A stretch of 64,000 nt of DNA from Phycisphaerae bacterium (GTDB taxonomy: Bacteria; Planctomycetota; Phycisphaerae; Phycisphaerales; UBA1924), in contig JAUIES010000001.1 in the NCBI GenBank assembly GCA_030429705.1, positions 682,001 through 746,000 on the forward strand, given 5' to 3'. Every line of letters begins with the position of its first letter. Position 1 is the stretch's first letter. A program made the translations under genes and the position numbers. The notes below the pieces were generated by a model. It ran no database searches, was not told the origin of the DNA, and worked only from the letters and a program-made list of their open reading frames with translations. Positions 33,838 through 42,837 of the stretch are shown here, piece after piece.

Positions 33838-35018
33838 TACGGCTCGATGTACACCACAGGCACAAATACCTGTTCAATACCCTGGCCGCGCATGACATCA
33901 AGTCGGATGCGACCAGCCTGCTGAATGAGTGATCGAAGTTGAGCCTGATCCAGTTCACCAACGCGCTTGCCTTCGATTGCAAAAACCCGTTCGCCATCAC
34001 GCAACCCTGCCAGTGCGGCGGGCATCATTGGTTCGACACTGCGCACCTCCCAAAGATCGCCGTGCCGAACAAGACGAGCACCAATACCACGGACCGGCCC
34101 CTCGATTTCTGTAGAGGGTGCCATCTGCTCAAACGACGCACGCCCTGAACGCCGATCAATCGACACGCGAAAACCCGCGAGCGCGTGCCAACCGACGCGC
34201 GGGACACCTTGTGTATGTTCAACGATCGGTTGATCAAAAACGAAATCGCCGAGTTGAATCGCACCATCAAGTCGGACGCGCGCACGCGTGTTTGCACCAT
34301 CAGCAATCGCCACGACGCGGTCATCAAATCCGACGTCAGTGGTGCGCAGGCTCTGATTCGGCAACACCCACGAGCCTGCGCTCGCTGAATCGATCATGAT
34401 TGGTGTCGGCACGCCATCAATGAGAATCGGGACGATGGGCAGCCGACTGTCCTGCATCGGTAGACCGTCAGCCCGATCAATGCGGCCTCGCGTCACATAA
34501 ACCGCGCCGATCGCGTCATCAATGACAAGTGTGAAGTCGGCGAACAGCGAGCCACTCGCGATCCCGTCGATCCGTTCGCCGAGGGCCCTTTCAAGATGAC
34601 CGAGATCCATCACGAGCGCATCAACCCGCGAAGTTGTCAGCCCGCCGAACGCGAGAGGAGGCAACCGTGTCTCACCGAGTGCATCAATCGCCGCTCCTTC
34701 AGCATTGTGGATTGTCCCGTGTTGATCTAAAACATGCAGCCCGGCTTCTGCGGTCAGACGAGGTGAAACAACCGTCCGCGTGGACCCGGTGTCGAGAATG
34801 AACAAATACGGCCCTTTGCCCGCGATGGTCGCTTGTAACAAATAGGGCACCCCTGAACCGGTAATGGGCAGGGCAACCAGTTCATTTGGCTGCGCTGGAC
34901 CATGAGCGCCAGTGAGTTGTGAGGATGCACAACCGCCCACATTGAAGCCGAGGAGGCTCCAAAGTAACAGAACTGTCACGCGCCCTTGACACAAGCCGAT
35001 CATTCTGAGAAACTTCAT
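33837..35018 (-). CDS. Retropepsin-like aspartic protease-PDZ lipoprotein
   Basis: A 393-residue lipoprotein. The leader ends in a lipobox (FNVGGC, Cys ~28). One clear aspartic protease site is present, 'LFILDTGSTRTVVSPRL' (~residue 75). The equivalent site in the second half reads 'IMIDSASAGSWVL', so the second DTG is altered. A C-terminal PDZ domain follows (~315-390, with 'AALAGLRDGERVFAIEGKRV'). The protein resembles the planctomycete family of duplicated retropepsin-fold proteins with PDZ. Role and targets are unknown. The start after GAGGAT is preferred; a longer frame would cross into the divergent gene. Confidence 0.82.
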   Translation of the reverse strand: MKFLRMIGLCQGRVTVLLLWSLLGFNVGGCASSQLTGAHGPAQPNELVALPITGSGVPYLLQATIAGKGPYLFILDTGSTRTVVSPRLTAEAGLHVLDQHGTIHNAEGAAIDALGETRLPPLAFGGLTTSRVDALVMDLGHLERALGERIDGIASGSLFADFTLVIDDAIGAVYVTRGRIDRADGLPMQDSRLPIVPILIDGVPTPIMIDSASAGSWVLPNQSLRTTDVGFDDRVVAIADGANTRARVRLDGAIQLGDFVFDQPIVEHTQGVPRVGWHALAGFRVSIDRRSGRASFEQMAPSTEIEGPVRGIGARLVRHGDLWEVRSVEPMMPAALAGLRDGERVFAIEGKRVGELDQAQLRSLIQQAGRIRLDVMRGQGIEQVFVPVVYIEP

Positions 35019-35044
35019 CGTGGGATCCTCTTGCGAGGTTAGGC

Positions 35045-36202
35045 GTGGCACATACGGTCCGATCCATCCGGAAACTTTGCCGAATCTGTGGCGAAGACTG
35101 TTCCAAGATACCAAGAGTGACGGATCAGCACGGGCATTATTACTGCCAGGCGTGCGCTCGGGCCTACATCCAGCCCGAAGCGACGATCAAAGGCGAACCG
35201 ACCGAGGAACAATCGATTGATCAAGACGATCTCAAGCCGGAGATCATCGAAGCCATCCGAGCCGAGACTGGCGCGACCGACCTCGACGCTCCTATGCCGA
35301 TCGATCTTGACAAATCGATACCGGAACAAACACAGGCAGACGATGGTGCGACGGCCGATGTCACGCCCCCTCCAGTCACGCTTGCTGCATCCGCGTACGG
35401 CGACCATGACGAGATCAGCGACGACGACATTATTCCGCTCGCTCCGGAAGATCATGCGAGCGATGTGGAACTCAAGTGTTGCCCCGTGTGTTTCCATCGG
35501 TACCCGCCGGACACGCACACCTGTATCAACTGTGGTTTCAATGAAGAACGAGGGATTGCAAGTTCTCGGTTCGTCGAAAAATCGCGGGCGGCTGCCCCTG
35601 TCGCACCCATTCCACTTCGCACAACCAAGTCACCGCCAAAACTCACTTGTCCGCATTGCGACTACGACATGACCGGCGCTCCAAGCATGACCTGCCCCGA
35701 GTGTGGCAAAGCCATGCCGACGCGTTCGCAGCACTTGCGGGCCCAGATCGCCCACGACACTATCGTCGAAGCCTATCGCACGCCAGCGATTCAACTGGCG
35801 GCTGGAACGGCAATCCTCATGATTCTCGGCACCATCCTGATCGGGCCGATCGGGTTGATCGTCTATCCGGTCTCACTCATCGTGCAGGCGGGGGTGGGGC
35901 TGATCGTGTTCTACGCCTGCTGCCTGTTGTGGATCGGATTCGACGCACCGCTGAAACTCAATGCGCTGCGATTGCTGTCGATCTATGCTGTCACAGGAGC
36001 GACCGAAGCATTCTTCGGCCTGGTACCGATCCCATTCATCGGTTGGATCATCCCGTTGATCGTGTTCGTGGGTATGTTTACGAAACAGATGGAAGTCGAT
36101 AATATTGATGCGGTCGCGTATCTCGTGTTGACCTTTATCCTCTGGATCGCCATCGCAATGTTCGTGCTACAACCGGCCTTTGCCGCCCTTGGACTTGTAT
36201 AG
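35045..36202 (+). CDS. Zinc-ribbon membrane protein of unknown function
   Basis: A 385-residue protein with three Cys-pair zinc-ribbon-like segments: CRICGEDC...YYCQACAR (~12-37), CCPVCFHR...CINCGF (~144-163) and CPHCDYDM...CPECGK (~200-221). A long acidic linker separates the first two. Four hydrophobic helices lie at ~250-385. This build is common in planctomycetes but has no defined function; the ribbons are predicted to face the cytoplasm. It starts with GTG after a GAGG, only 26 bases from the divergent protease lipoprotein gene. Confidence 0.72.
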   Translation: MAHTVRSIRKLCRICGEDCSKIPRVTDQHGHYYCQACARAYIQPEATIKGEPTEEQSIDQDDLKPEIIEAIRAETGATDLDAPMPIDLDKSIPEQTQADDGATADVTPPPVTLAASAYGDHDEISDDDIIPLAPEDHASDVELKCCPVCFHRYPPDTHTCINCGFNEERGIASSRFVEKSRAAAPVAPIPLRTTKSPPKLTCPHCDYDMTGAPSMTCPECGKAMPTRSQHLRAQIAHDTIVEAYRTPAIQLAAGTAILMILGTILIGPIGLIVYPVSLIVQAGVGLIVFYACCLLWIGFDAPLKLNALRLLSIYAVTGATEAFFGLVPIPFIGWIIPLIVFVGMFTKQMEVDNIDAVAYLVLTFILWIAIAMFVLQPAFAALGLV

Positions 36203-36220
36203 CATGACAGGGAGTCGATC

Positions 36221-36601
36221 GTGACCACGACCCTCGCGGTTGATCGCTATATCGCCGATGCTCCCGCACCTATGCAGCCTGTTTTGACGGAAATGCGAAC
36301 ACTCATACATGAGCACTTGCCTGGCCTCACCGAACTGGTCTGCTCAAATGGCTTTGCCGTCTACACCAATAGCGCCAATGAATGGATCGCTGGCTTCGCG
36401 TGGCGTAAAAAGGGGCCGATGTTGTACATCATGGCAAAGGGCGTGCTGGACCGCTACGACGACCAACTCGGATCATTGCGATCCGGACGATCGTGCGTCG
36501 AGTGGAAGGCAAGTTCAACAATGACCATGGATGACCTGCGCAAATTGGCAGCAGACATGCTGCACGATGCTGCATCCGTCGCTGATGTGAACCCCGGGTG
36601 A
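36221..36601 (+). CDS. DUF1801-like small protein
   Basis: A 126-residue soluble protein. 'VDRYIADAPAPMQPVLTEMR' followed by 'CSNGFAVYTN' and 'KGPMLYIMAKGVLDRY' is the pattern of the DUF1801/YdhG-like fold, whose function is poorly defined. It starts with GTG after AGGGAG and lies 18 bases after the zinc-ribbon gene, so it may share its transcript. No catalytic residues are evident. Confidence 0.75.
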   Translation: MTTTLAVDRYIADAPAPMQPVLTEMRTLIHEHLPGLTELVCSNGFAVYTNSANEWIAGFAWRKKGPMLYIMAKGVLDRYDDQLGSLRSGRSCVEWKASSTMTMDDLRKLAADMLHDAASVADVNPG

Positions 36602-36650
36602 GTGCCTGACAGGCTGTGCAATAGTCGCACCCAGGCCATACCCTTGCCTC

Positions 36651-37247
36651 ATGCCACGATCAACATCACAGCCGCCTGTTCTCAAGTTTGCTCAACTTGC
36701 GCTCGCCATCATCGTCATCCTCGTTGCTGGCTATTTCGGGATCGACCTTGTTGGCACCGATGATGCCGTATCGCGGACGGATCGAGTTTCGATTGACGAC
36801 CCCAAAGAATCGCGCCAGCCGTCAACCACGCAACAACGCAACACGCCGCGCGCGTCGATTCGTTCTTCTGAGCAAGAGTCGCCCGCAACCACCACCTTTG
36901 GAGGCCTTCATGAACTATTCGAAGCAAGCCGACATGAACAATCTGATGTTCTCGTCGAGTTTTCGGCAACCGTGCATCGGTTGCTGGACGACGACGACGA
37001 GGGCAGTCGACATCAACGGTTTCTGATCCGCACCGATCACCGCAGCCAATCGCTCACCGTACTCGTCGCGCACAACATTGATCTCGCTGATCGCGTCCCG
37101 GTCAGTATCGGCGACGCTGTGATCATCCGCGGCGAATATGAATGGAATGACCGCGGCGGCGTGGTGCACTGGACCCACCACAATCCGGCGCGCAACCCAA
37201 GGCACCCTGGTGGGTGGATCGAACACAAGGGCATCATTTACGAGTAG
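36651..37247 (+). CDS. DUF3465-like anchored protein
   Basis: A 198-residue protein with one N-terminal membrane segment (~11-31), a Ser/Thr/Pro-rich spacer (~40-85) and a compact C-terminal domain. That domain ends 'HTHHNPARNPRHPGGWIEH'-like and KGIIYE, matching DUF3465, an OB-fold-like domain of unknown function. It probably faces the periplasm. It is the last of three plus-strand genes and converges on a phosphodiesterase-fold lipoprotein gene after 17 bases. Confidence 0.75.
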   Translation: MPRSTSQPPVLKFAQLALAIIVILVAGYFGIDLVGTDDAVSRTDRVSIDDPKESRQPSTTQQRNTPRASIRSSEQESPATTTFGGLHELFEASRHEQSDVLVEFSATVHRLLDDDDEGSRHQRFLIRTDHRSQSLTVLVAHNIDLADRVPVSIGDAVIIRGEYEWNDRGGVVHWTHHNPARNPRHPGGWIEHKGIIYE

Positions 37248-37264
37248 ATGCCTGCTTGAGTGCT

Positions 37265-38077
37265 CTACGGCAACTGCTCCAGAATCGCCAAAACGGGCCG
37301 ATGATCTGATGCTATCGACTCATCAAGAACGACCGCGGATGCCACAAATGCGCCCATCGGTCGAAACATGACGAAGTCGATCTCTCGCTCTGGTGAGCCG
37401 GACGGAAAGGTAAATCGAGCGTGTGCGGGCTTCTGAGCGTTCGTAAATGCTGAAGATAGAAACTGCATCGTGCGCGAGCCCGGCTGATCGTTGAAGTCGC
37501 CCGCCAAGATCACACGCGACGCACCATCGAGAGCCTTGTTTAGAGCGACAGCTTGCGCATATCGCTCGCTGTCATCTTGCAACCAATCGAAGTGAAGCGA
37601 CACAAACTGAACACGACCGAATTCTGGAACCGTCACCGTGACAGCCAGCGCCGAGCGTGGCTCGCGCTGACCAGGCGGGAGCACGATTGGTTGTGCTTCG
37701 TCGATTGGGTAGACAGAAAGAACGCCCAAGCCATACTGCCCGCCTTGAAAGTCCATAAATGGTGCAAATGCTCCGTGCATGCCGGTCAGCCGTGCGAGCG
37801 TGTCGAGTTGATCGATGCCGCCGGTGCGCGTGGTTCGTATATCAACTTCCTGAAGCGCGACCAGATCAGCACCTGAGTCTCGAATGAGCTTCGCGATTCG
37901 TTCGAGGTCGAGGGTGCCATCGACACCTGCGCCATGATGAATGTTGTAGGTGAGTACGCGAAGCGGCTCAGACAGGTTACCGTCGTTGTTGGCGTCGTCC
38001 GTCGCTGGGGCTGCACACCCGACGAGCCCGAACAGCAACACGACGATCAAGAACATCGATCCCAGGTACTTTTGCAT
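37265..38077 (-). CDS. Endonuclease/exonuclease/phosphatase-family lipoprotein
   Basis: A 270-residue lipoprotein with lipobox LFGLVGC (Cys ~21). The EEP fold is shown by 'VLTYNIHHGAG' (Asn), 'LVALQEVDIRT' (catalytic Glu), 'VILAGDFNDQPGS' (Asp and Asn) and 'ASDHRPVLAIL' (Asp-His at the C-terminus). These enzymes cut phosphodiester bonds with Mg2+, in nucleic acids, phospholipids or inositol phosphates; the substrate here is unknown. The start at 38077 gives the lipoprotein leader; the longer frame adds a non-leader extension. Confidence 0.88.
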   Translation of the reverse strand: MQKYLGSMFLIVVLLFGLVGCAAPATDDANNDGNLSEPLRVLTYNIHHGAGVDGTLDLERIAKLIRDSGADLVALQEVDIRTTRTGGIDQLDTLARLTGMHGAFAPFMDFQGGQYGLGVLSVYPIDEAQPIVLPPGQREPRSALAVTVTVPEFGRVQFVSLHFDWLQDDSERYAQAVALNKALDGASRVILAGDFNDQPGSRTMQFLSSAFTNAQKPAHARFTFPSGSPEREIDFVMFRPMGAFVASAVVLDESIASDHRPVLAILEQLP

Positions 38078-38121
38078 GTGTCCATTGTAACGACTGGAGG
38101 CGGCTCGGAACGCGAACTGAC

Positions 38122-39543
38122 TCAACACTCAGCGGTGCGTACTGAGATATTCACAGCCAGCCCGCCGAGTGAAGTTTCCTTGTACCGATCATTCATCTGC
38201 TGGGCGGTTTCCCACATGGTGGCGACGACCTCGTCGAACGACACGCGAGCGTGTGCAGGCTCCCCGTTCATCGCGATGACCGCTGCACCAATGGCCTTGA
38301 GCGCCCCCATCGCGTTTCGTTCGATGCAGGGGACTTGAACGAGCCCCCCCACGGGGTCACAGGTCATACCCAGGTGATGCTCCATGGCGATTTCTGCTGC
38401 CATCAACACACGCCCGGGCGAGCCGCCCATGAGTTCGGTCAGCGCCCCGGCAGCCATGGCGGACGACACACCGATCTCAGCCTGACACCCCCCCATCGCG
38501 GCTGAAATGGTTGCATTTTGCTTGAAGAGCGCCCCGATCTGCCCGGACACAAGAATGAAGCGCATGATCTCGTCCCGCGTGATCGGGTGGTCGCCGAAGG
38601 CCGCACGGTACATCAGGACCGCCGGAATCACACCTGCTGCGCCATTGGTCGGAGCCGTCACAACGCGGCCCATGCCCGCGTTTTCTTCGTTGACGGCGAG
38701 TGCAAAGCAACTGAGCATGCGGAGTTTTGTTTCAAAATCGAGCGGTTTCTCGCGCAGAGTTGAAACCAGGGTGTCCGCTGACTGGCTCAGGTACTCTGGC
38801 ACCAACTCACCGACCAGTTGTGGTGCACGCCGACGGACATGCAACCCTCCCGGCAGGATGCCGTTCGTCCGGCACCCTCGCCGCACGCTCTCGCGCATGG
38901 CGTGCCAGATGGCGATCGCCTGCTCTTCAATCTGGGTCTCCGTCCACCATGCCATTTCGTTTTCATAGACAACACGCGAGATCGGGAGGCCGATTTCCGA
39001 GCAGTGCTGCAGCAGATCTGCTCCAAACCGAACAGGTCTGCTCGGCAAGGGCCGCTCACCCAGCGTGTCGTCAAGTTCATCGGGCGACGCGACGAACCCG
39101 CCCCCGACACTGAAATAGGTTTTCGTGATTTCTCGACCATCGTCCAACATTGCAAAACACCGGATCGCATTCGCGTGCCCCGGATGCCTTTCGTTGACGA
39201 ATGTCATATCTCGGTCTGGTTCAAAATGGACTGCATGTCCGCAAAACAGCGCTTGATGCGACTCTGCGAGCGCAGCCAACTTGAGTTCAATTTGATCAAC
39301 CTCGACTGTTTCGGGTTGCTCGCCCAGCATCGCCAAGCAAATCGCTTTGTCGGTGGCGTGTCCGCGTCCGGTCAGCGCGAGTGAGCCGAGCAACTCAAAC
39401 CGAACAGATTGAACGCCGATCGAAGGCGCGTCGCGCATAACGCATCGCTCGAATCGCTGGACGATGCGCCAAGGCCCGAGCGTGTGCGATGACGACGGAC
39501 CCACGCCGATCTTGAACATGTCGAACACACTGATGGTCGGCAT
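38122..39543 (-). CDS. sdaA: L-serine ammonia-lyase, single chain
   Basis: Converts L-serine to pyruvate and ammonia with an oxygen-sensitive [4Fe-4S] cluster. The 473-residue protein has the single-chain bacterial layout: beta domain opening with 'SVFDMFKIGVGPSSSHTLGP' and the alpha domain with 'GCQAEIGVSSAMAAGAL' and 'TCDPVGGLVQVPCIERNAM', which include cluster Cys residues. The ATG at 39543 is used; the in-frame TTG at 39561 adds six residues. It lies 63 bases after the MsrB-MsrA gene on the same strand. Confidence 0.95.
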   Translation of the reverse strand: MPTISVFDMFKIGVGPSSSHTLGPWRIVQRFERCVMRDAPSIGVQSVRFELLGSLALTGRGHATDKAICLAMLGEQPETVEVDQIELKLAALAESHQALFCGHAVHFEPDRDMTFVNERHPGHANAIRCFAMLDDGREITKTYFSVGGGFVASPDELDDTLGERPLPSRPVRFGADLLQHCSEIGLPISRVVYENEMAWWTETQIEEQAIAIWHAMRESVRRGCRTNGILPGGLHVRRRAPQLVGELVPEYLSQSADTLVSTLREKPLDFETKLRMLSCFALAVNEENAGMGRVVTAPTNGAAGVIPAVLMYRAAFGDHPITRDEIMRFILVSGQIGALFKQNATISAAMGGCQAEIGVSSAMAAGALTELMGGSPGRVLMAAEIAMEHHLGMTCDPVGGLVQVPCIERNAMGALKAIGAAVIAMNGEPAHARVSFDEVVATMWETAQQMNDRYKETSLGGLAVNISVRTAEC

Positions 39544-39606
39544 GAGCGGATCGTACGCCAACAGCGATGAATCAAAGTCGACGGTTCGGCAGAAAGATCG
39601 CTCAGA

Positions 39607-40794
39607 CTATGGGGCTACCGATGCCGGCTGCAGTTCCTGCTTGGACCATGGATTGGTCACATGGCACGCCCGACCGGTCGTGGCGATGTAGTCCTGGTGA
39701 TAGTCTTCAGCCGGCCAGAACACTTTGGCTTGCTCAACCTGCGTCACAATTGGGCGCTTGTACGCACCGGCGTCCCTGAGCATGCTGATCACTTCTTCAG
39801 CCTGCATGCGCTGCGCGTCGTTCACCACCCAGATACCCGATCGGTACTGATCACCGATGTCAGGCCCTTGCCGATTCAACTGGGTCGGGTCATGCATGGC
39901 AAAAAACGCTTCGACCAATCGCTTGTACGAGATCCGCGTCGGATCAAAAACCACTTTCACGGTCTCAGCATGACCAGTATCGGAATAGCAGATGTCCTTG
40001 TAGGTTGGTTTTTCCGTCCGACCCTGCATGTATCCGCTTGACGCATTGATCACGCCCGGCCCCATCTGGAAATAGTGTTCCACCCCCCAGAAACAGCCCG
40101 CTGCAAAGTAAGCGGTTTCTGTCTTGATGGGTCGGCTTGCTTCGGGAAGTTCCTTGCCCTTTTCATGGAACACGAGTGATGCCGAGTTCAGGCAGTGCCG
40201 CTCGCCGGTTGGTTTCGGGCCGTCGTCAAAAACATGCCCGAGGTGTGCGTTGCAACGGGCGCATTCGATTTCGGTACGAATCATGCCATGGCTGTTGTCA
40301 ACGATGCGTTGAACATGCTGTTCGTCGAAGGCGCGGTAATAACTCGGCCAACCCGTGCCACTGGTGAACTTGTGCTCACTCGAGAACAAAGGCAAACCGC
40401 ACACCACACATGCGTACAGCCCGTCTTTTTTGTTGTCGAGGAGTGTGCCACAGAAGGGGGCTTCCGTCCCGGCTTTTTGGGTAATGCGATAAGTTTCTTC
40501 GTCGAGTTTGCTGGCGAGTTCTGCAATCTTCTCGGCTGAATATGGCGTGATGTCGTATGCCGATCGTGAAATCAACTTCACAGTCGTGTCCTTCCGTGCG
40601 TGCTTGATATTGGGTTTCTGTGGCTGCGTGGGGTCGAGTTGCTCGGCTGCAGGCGGGTCATATTCCATCGCAACGCGGGGCACGATCAAACTTGGGTCAC
40701 CGGGTTCCGGTCCTGTCAGAAAGAACAGACCGACGGATGCCGTCACGCCGATCACAGCCGCGGATATCAAATGTGCCAATTTCATACCTGCCAT
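39607..40794 (-). CDS. msrAB: Anchored methionine sulfoxide reductase, MsrB-MsrA fusion
   Basis: Repairs both stereoisomers of methionine sulfoxide in proteins. The 395-residue protein has an N-terminal membrane anchor or signal (~5-28), so the enzyme is probably periplasmic. The MsrB domain comes first (~70-210), with structural zinc Cys in CVVCG and CARCN and the catalytic Cys in 'GERHCLNSASL'. The MsrA domain follows (~220-380), with catalytic Cys in 'AAGCFWGVEHYF'. B-A order is the less common fusion order. AGGAGG precedes the start. A periplasmic thiol reductant system would be needed and is not encoded nearby. Confidence 0.93.
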   Translation of the reverse strand: MAGMKLAHLISAAVIGVTASVGLFFLTGPEPGDPSLIVPRVAMEYDPPAAEQLDPTQPQKPNIKHARKDTTVKLISRSAYDITPYSAEKIAELASKLDEETYRITQKAGTEAPFCGTLLDNKKDGLYACVVCGLPLFSSEHKFTSGTGWPSYYRAFDEQHVQRIVDNSHGMIRTEIECARCNAHLGHVFDDGPKPTGERHCLNSASLVFHEKGKELPEASRPIKTETAYFAAGCFWGVEHYFQMGPGVINASSGYMQGRTEKPTYKDICYSDTGHAETVKVVFDPTRISYKRLVEAFFAMHDPTQLNRQGPDIGDQYRSGIWVVNDAQRMQAEEVISMLRDAGAYKRPIVTQVEQAKVFWPAEDYHQDYIATTGRACHVTNPWSKQELQPASVAP

Positions 40795-40963
40795 GGTACA
40801 CGACCTCCTGCCGATGACTTCGATGCAATTCGATGTTCAAGATGCAAACACCACATATCATCGACAATATTCCGGCAATTGACGCAGCCCGCTCAAACTC
40901 ATGAGCCTTACGATCCCCAAACCTGGAGCATTCCTCTTCAAAAGATCAGAAAGGGTACCCGCC

Positions 40964-41329
40964 ATGAGTCACGACTTCGCATGCGTCCACCGCTGGAACG
41001 ATCTGCCTGTTGATCATCCGATGGATCGAATCGAACGCCGCCGCGTCATTGGGGACAAAACGATGTTGTCTCATGTCGTGCTCCAAGAGGGGTTTGCACT
41101 GGGTGAACACGCTCACAAGAACGAGCAATTCGCAATCGTCCTCAGCGGATGCGTCGAATTCACGATCAGTGACGCACGCGGCACGCGAACAGAAATCGTG
41201 CGTGGCGGCGAGGTGCTTCATCTGCCCTCAAATGTTCCACATGCTGCCCTTGCGATCGAAACATCAACGGTGATTGATGTGTTCACACCCCCGAGCGAAC
41301 TGACCGGCATTGATCACAGTTCTTCATGA
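40964..41329 (+). CDS. Small cupin-domain protein
   Basis: A 121-residue single cupin barrel. Motif 1 is 'EGFALGEHAHKNEQFAIVLSG' trimmed here to GEHAHKNEQ (His, His and Glu metal ligands); motif 2 is 'LHLPSNVPHAAL', with the last His. Such small cupins act as metal-dependent enzymes or ligand sensors; the substrate is unknown. The start MSHDFAC follows AAAGGGTA; a longer frame from 40901 is less likely. It stands alone, divergent from the Msr gene. Confidence 0.8.
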   Translation: MSHDFACVHRWNDLPVDHPMDRIERRRVIGDKTMLSHVVLQEGFALGEHAHKNEQFAIVLSGCVEFTISDARGTRTEIVRGGEVLHLPSNVPHAALAIETSTVIDVFTPPSELTGIDHSSS

Positions 41330-41562
41330 GCCGGACGCGCTGTGGTGTGATCATCAATCGTATTGATGGATGTGTATATCCGATACGCACGAAATCCTGG
41401 AAGTTGGTTCTTGCTGGTCTTCCGCCAACATCGCAACACTCTGCTCACATCAATGCGCAAGCGGCGGATGCACACCTCGTCATCCGCCGACCTGCTCTCT
41501 TCGATTGTCGTATCTCTCTCGAAACTCGGAAACAAACCCCTGTCAATGCGTCGGAGATGTGC

Positions 41563-42837
41563 TCACGGGCAACCGGCACTGAACACATTGAGAAATGCGG
41601 TGACATCCGCGAAAGTGAACAGGCCATCCCCGGTGAAATCAGCGATCGATTGCTGCCCGACGAACGCATTCAGGAATGCACTCACATCGAAAAAGTCCAG
41701 TCGTCCGTCGCGCGTCAGGTCGGCGGGGCATGACTGCAATCGAACAATCTCAGCAGCGCGCCACGCGGCGAGTTGCGCCCACGGGCCATTGAGAATCATG
41801 TCCTCGTAGTCGACCCCTTGCGATTCAAAGTACTCGCGTTCACCGGGATACTCGTACCCAACGAGCCAGTCCGCCGGTTTGCGTAAAGTTGATGGGATCC
41901 CGTCCGCATCATCGTGCAGATACATCTCATCTGCCATTCCCTCCGGACGCGGCTTGTCAGGAGCATTGATAAACGAAGCAATGTCAATGGCGTCCTGATC
42001 GCTCAGCGTCATCGGTTCATCCAGTGGCATGTGTTTCTGTACATACGCGCCAAGCACGGGTGTTCGATAGAACGCGGCACCCTTCGAGTATCCATCTCTG
42101 ATTCCCCACAGTGCGGGGATTCGTGGCCGACCCTCACCAACGCGATACTCCCCCTGACCAGGTGCGTCCTCACTGTGACAATCCGCGCACCGATTGTTGT
42201 AGAGTTGAGCGCCACGCAAGGGGTCCGCACGCATGGTCGAAACGCCCGCGATCGAAGGCAACGAGGGACCGGCTTCCGGCGGCAGTAGAGTCCAGTCCGC
42301 ACGCATCGCTGGATCACGCAAACCATCCTTCACCCAGTGAATGTACTCCACCAGGGCAATCATCACCGGATCATCCTTCGTCGGTGCTCGCTCAGCGTTC
42401 ATGCAGTTTCGGAAGCAGTCAATGATCGAGTCTTCGAGGTCGCGGTGATAACCCAGCGGTCGAAAATATGGCCCTAATCCGGTGTCCGGATTCGGCGTAT
42501 ATTTGCTCGGTGACTGGTAAACGGGCGATCCGAACGGGACCTGCCCCCCGCTGAAGTGACAACTCGAACACGAAGTCACCGTCGTCACATAGGGCTCCCC
42601 GGTATCGGGATAGGTTGTATTCCCATCCGGACCGAGGGTCGAGCTCGTTAAATGCATGTATTCGTATCCCAGATGAACCTCTGGAGGAGCATCGTCGATG
42701 CTCCGGCATTCGTACCAACCACTGATCGCGTCACAATCCGGCTCAACCATGTGGTGGCCATCAAAATCGAGATCGTCCGCAACAGCGACAAGTGTTCCGG
42801 CTCCAAGTACAACAACGATCCACGGCTTCATCTTCAT
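41563..42837 (-). CDS. TsdA-like diheme cytochrome c with dockerin-like C-terminus
   Basis: A 424-residue exported cytochrome (signal peptide ~1-21). The first heme site is CSSCH in 'VTTVTSCSSCHFSGGQVP', the second CADCH in 'LYNNRCADCHSEDAPGQG'. Between them 'DLEDSIIDCFRNCMNAERAP' and 'MIALVEYIHWVKDG' match the thiosulfate dehydrogenase (TsdA)/SoxA-like diheme pattern. TsdA interconverts thiosulfate and tetrathionate. The last ~54 residues form the same Cys-to-Cys dockerin-like module (FFDVSAFLNAF, FADVTAFLNVF) seen in the first gene of the window. GAAGGAG precedes the start. Substrate assignment is tentative: TsdA-type proteins have diverse redox roles. Confidence 0.78.
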   Translation of the reverse strand: MKMKPWIVVVLGAGTLVAVADDLDFDGHHMVEPDCDAISGWYECRSIDDAPPEVHLGYEYMHLTSSTLGPDGNTTYPDTGEPYVTTVTSCSSCHFSGGQVPFGSPVYQSPSKYTPNPDTGLGPYFRPLGYHRDLEDSIIDCFRNCMNAERAPTKDDPVMIALVEYIHWVKDGLRDPAMRADWTLLPPEAGPSLPSIAGVSTMRADPLRGAQLYNNRCADCHSEDAPGQGEYRVGEGRPRIPALWGIRDGYSKGAAFYRTPVLGAYVQKHMPLDEPMTLSDQDAIDIASFINAPDKPRPEGMADEMYLHDDADGIPSTLRKPADWLVGYEYPGEREYFESQGVDYEDMILNGPWAQLAAWRAAEIVRLQSCPADLTRDGRLDFFDVSAFLNAFVGQQSIADFTGDGLFTFADVTAFLNVFSAGCP

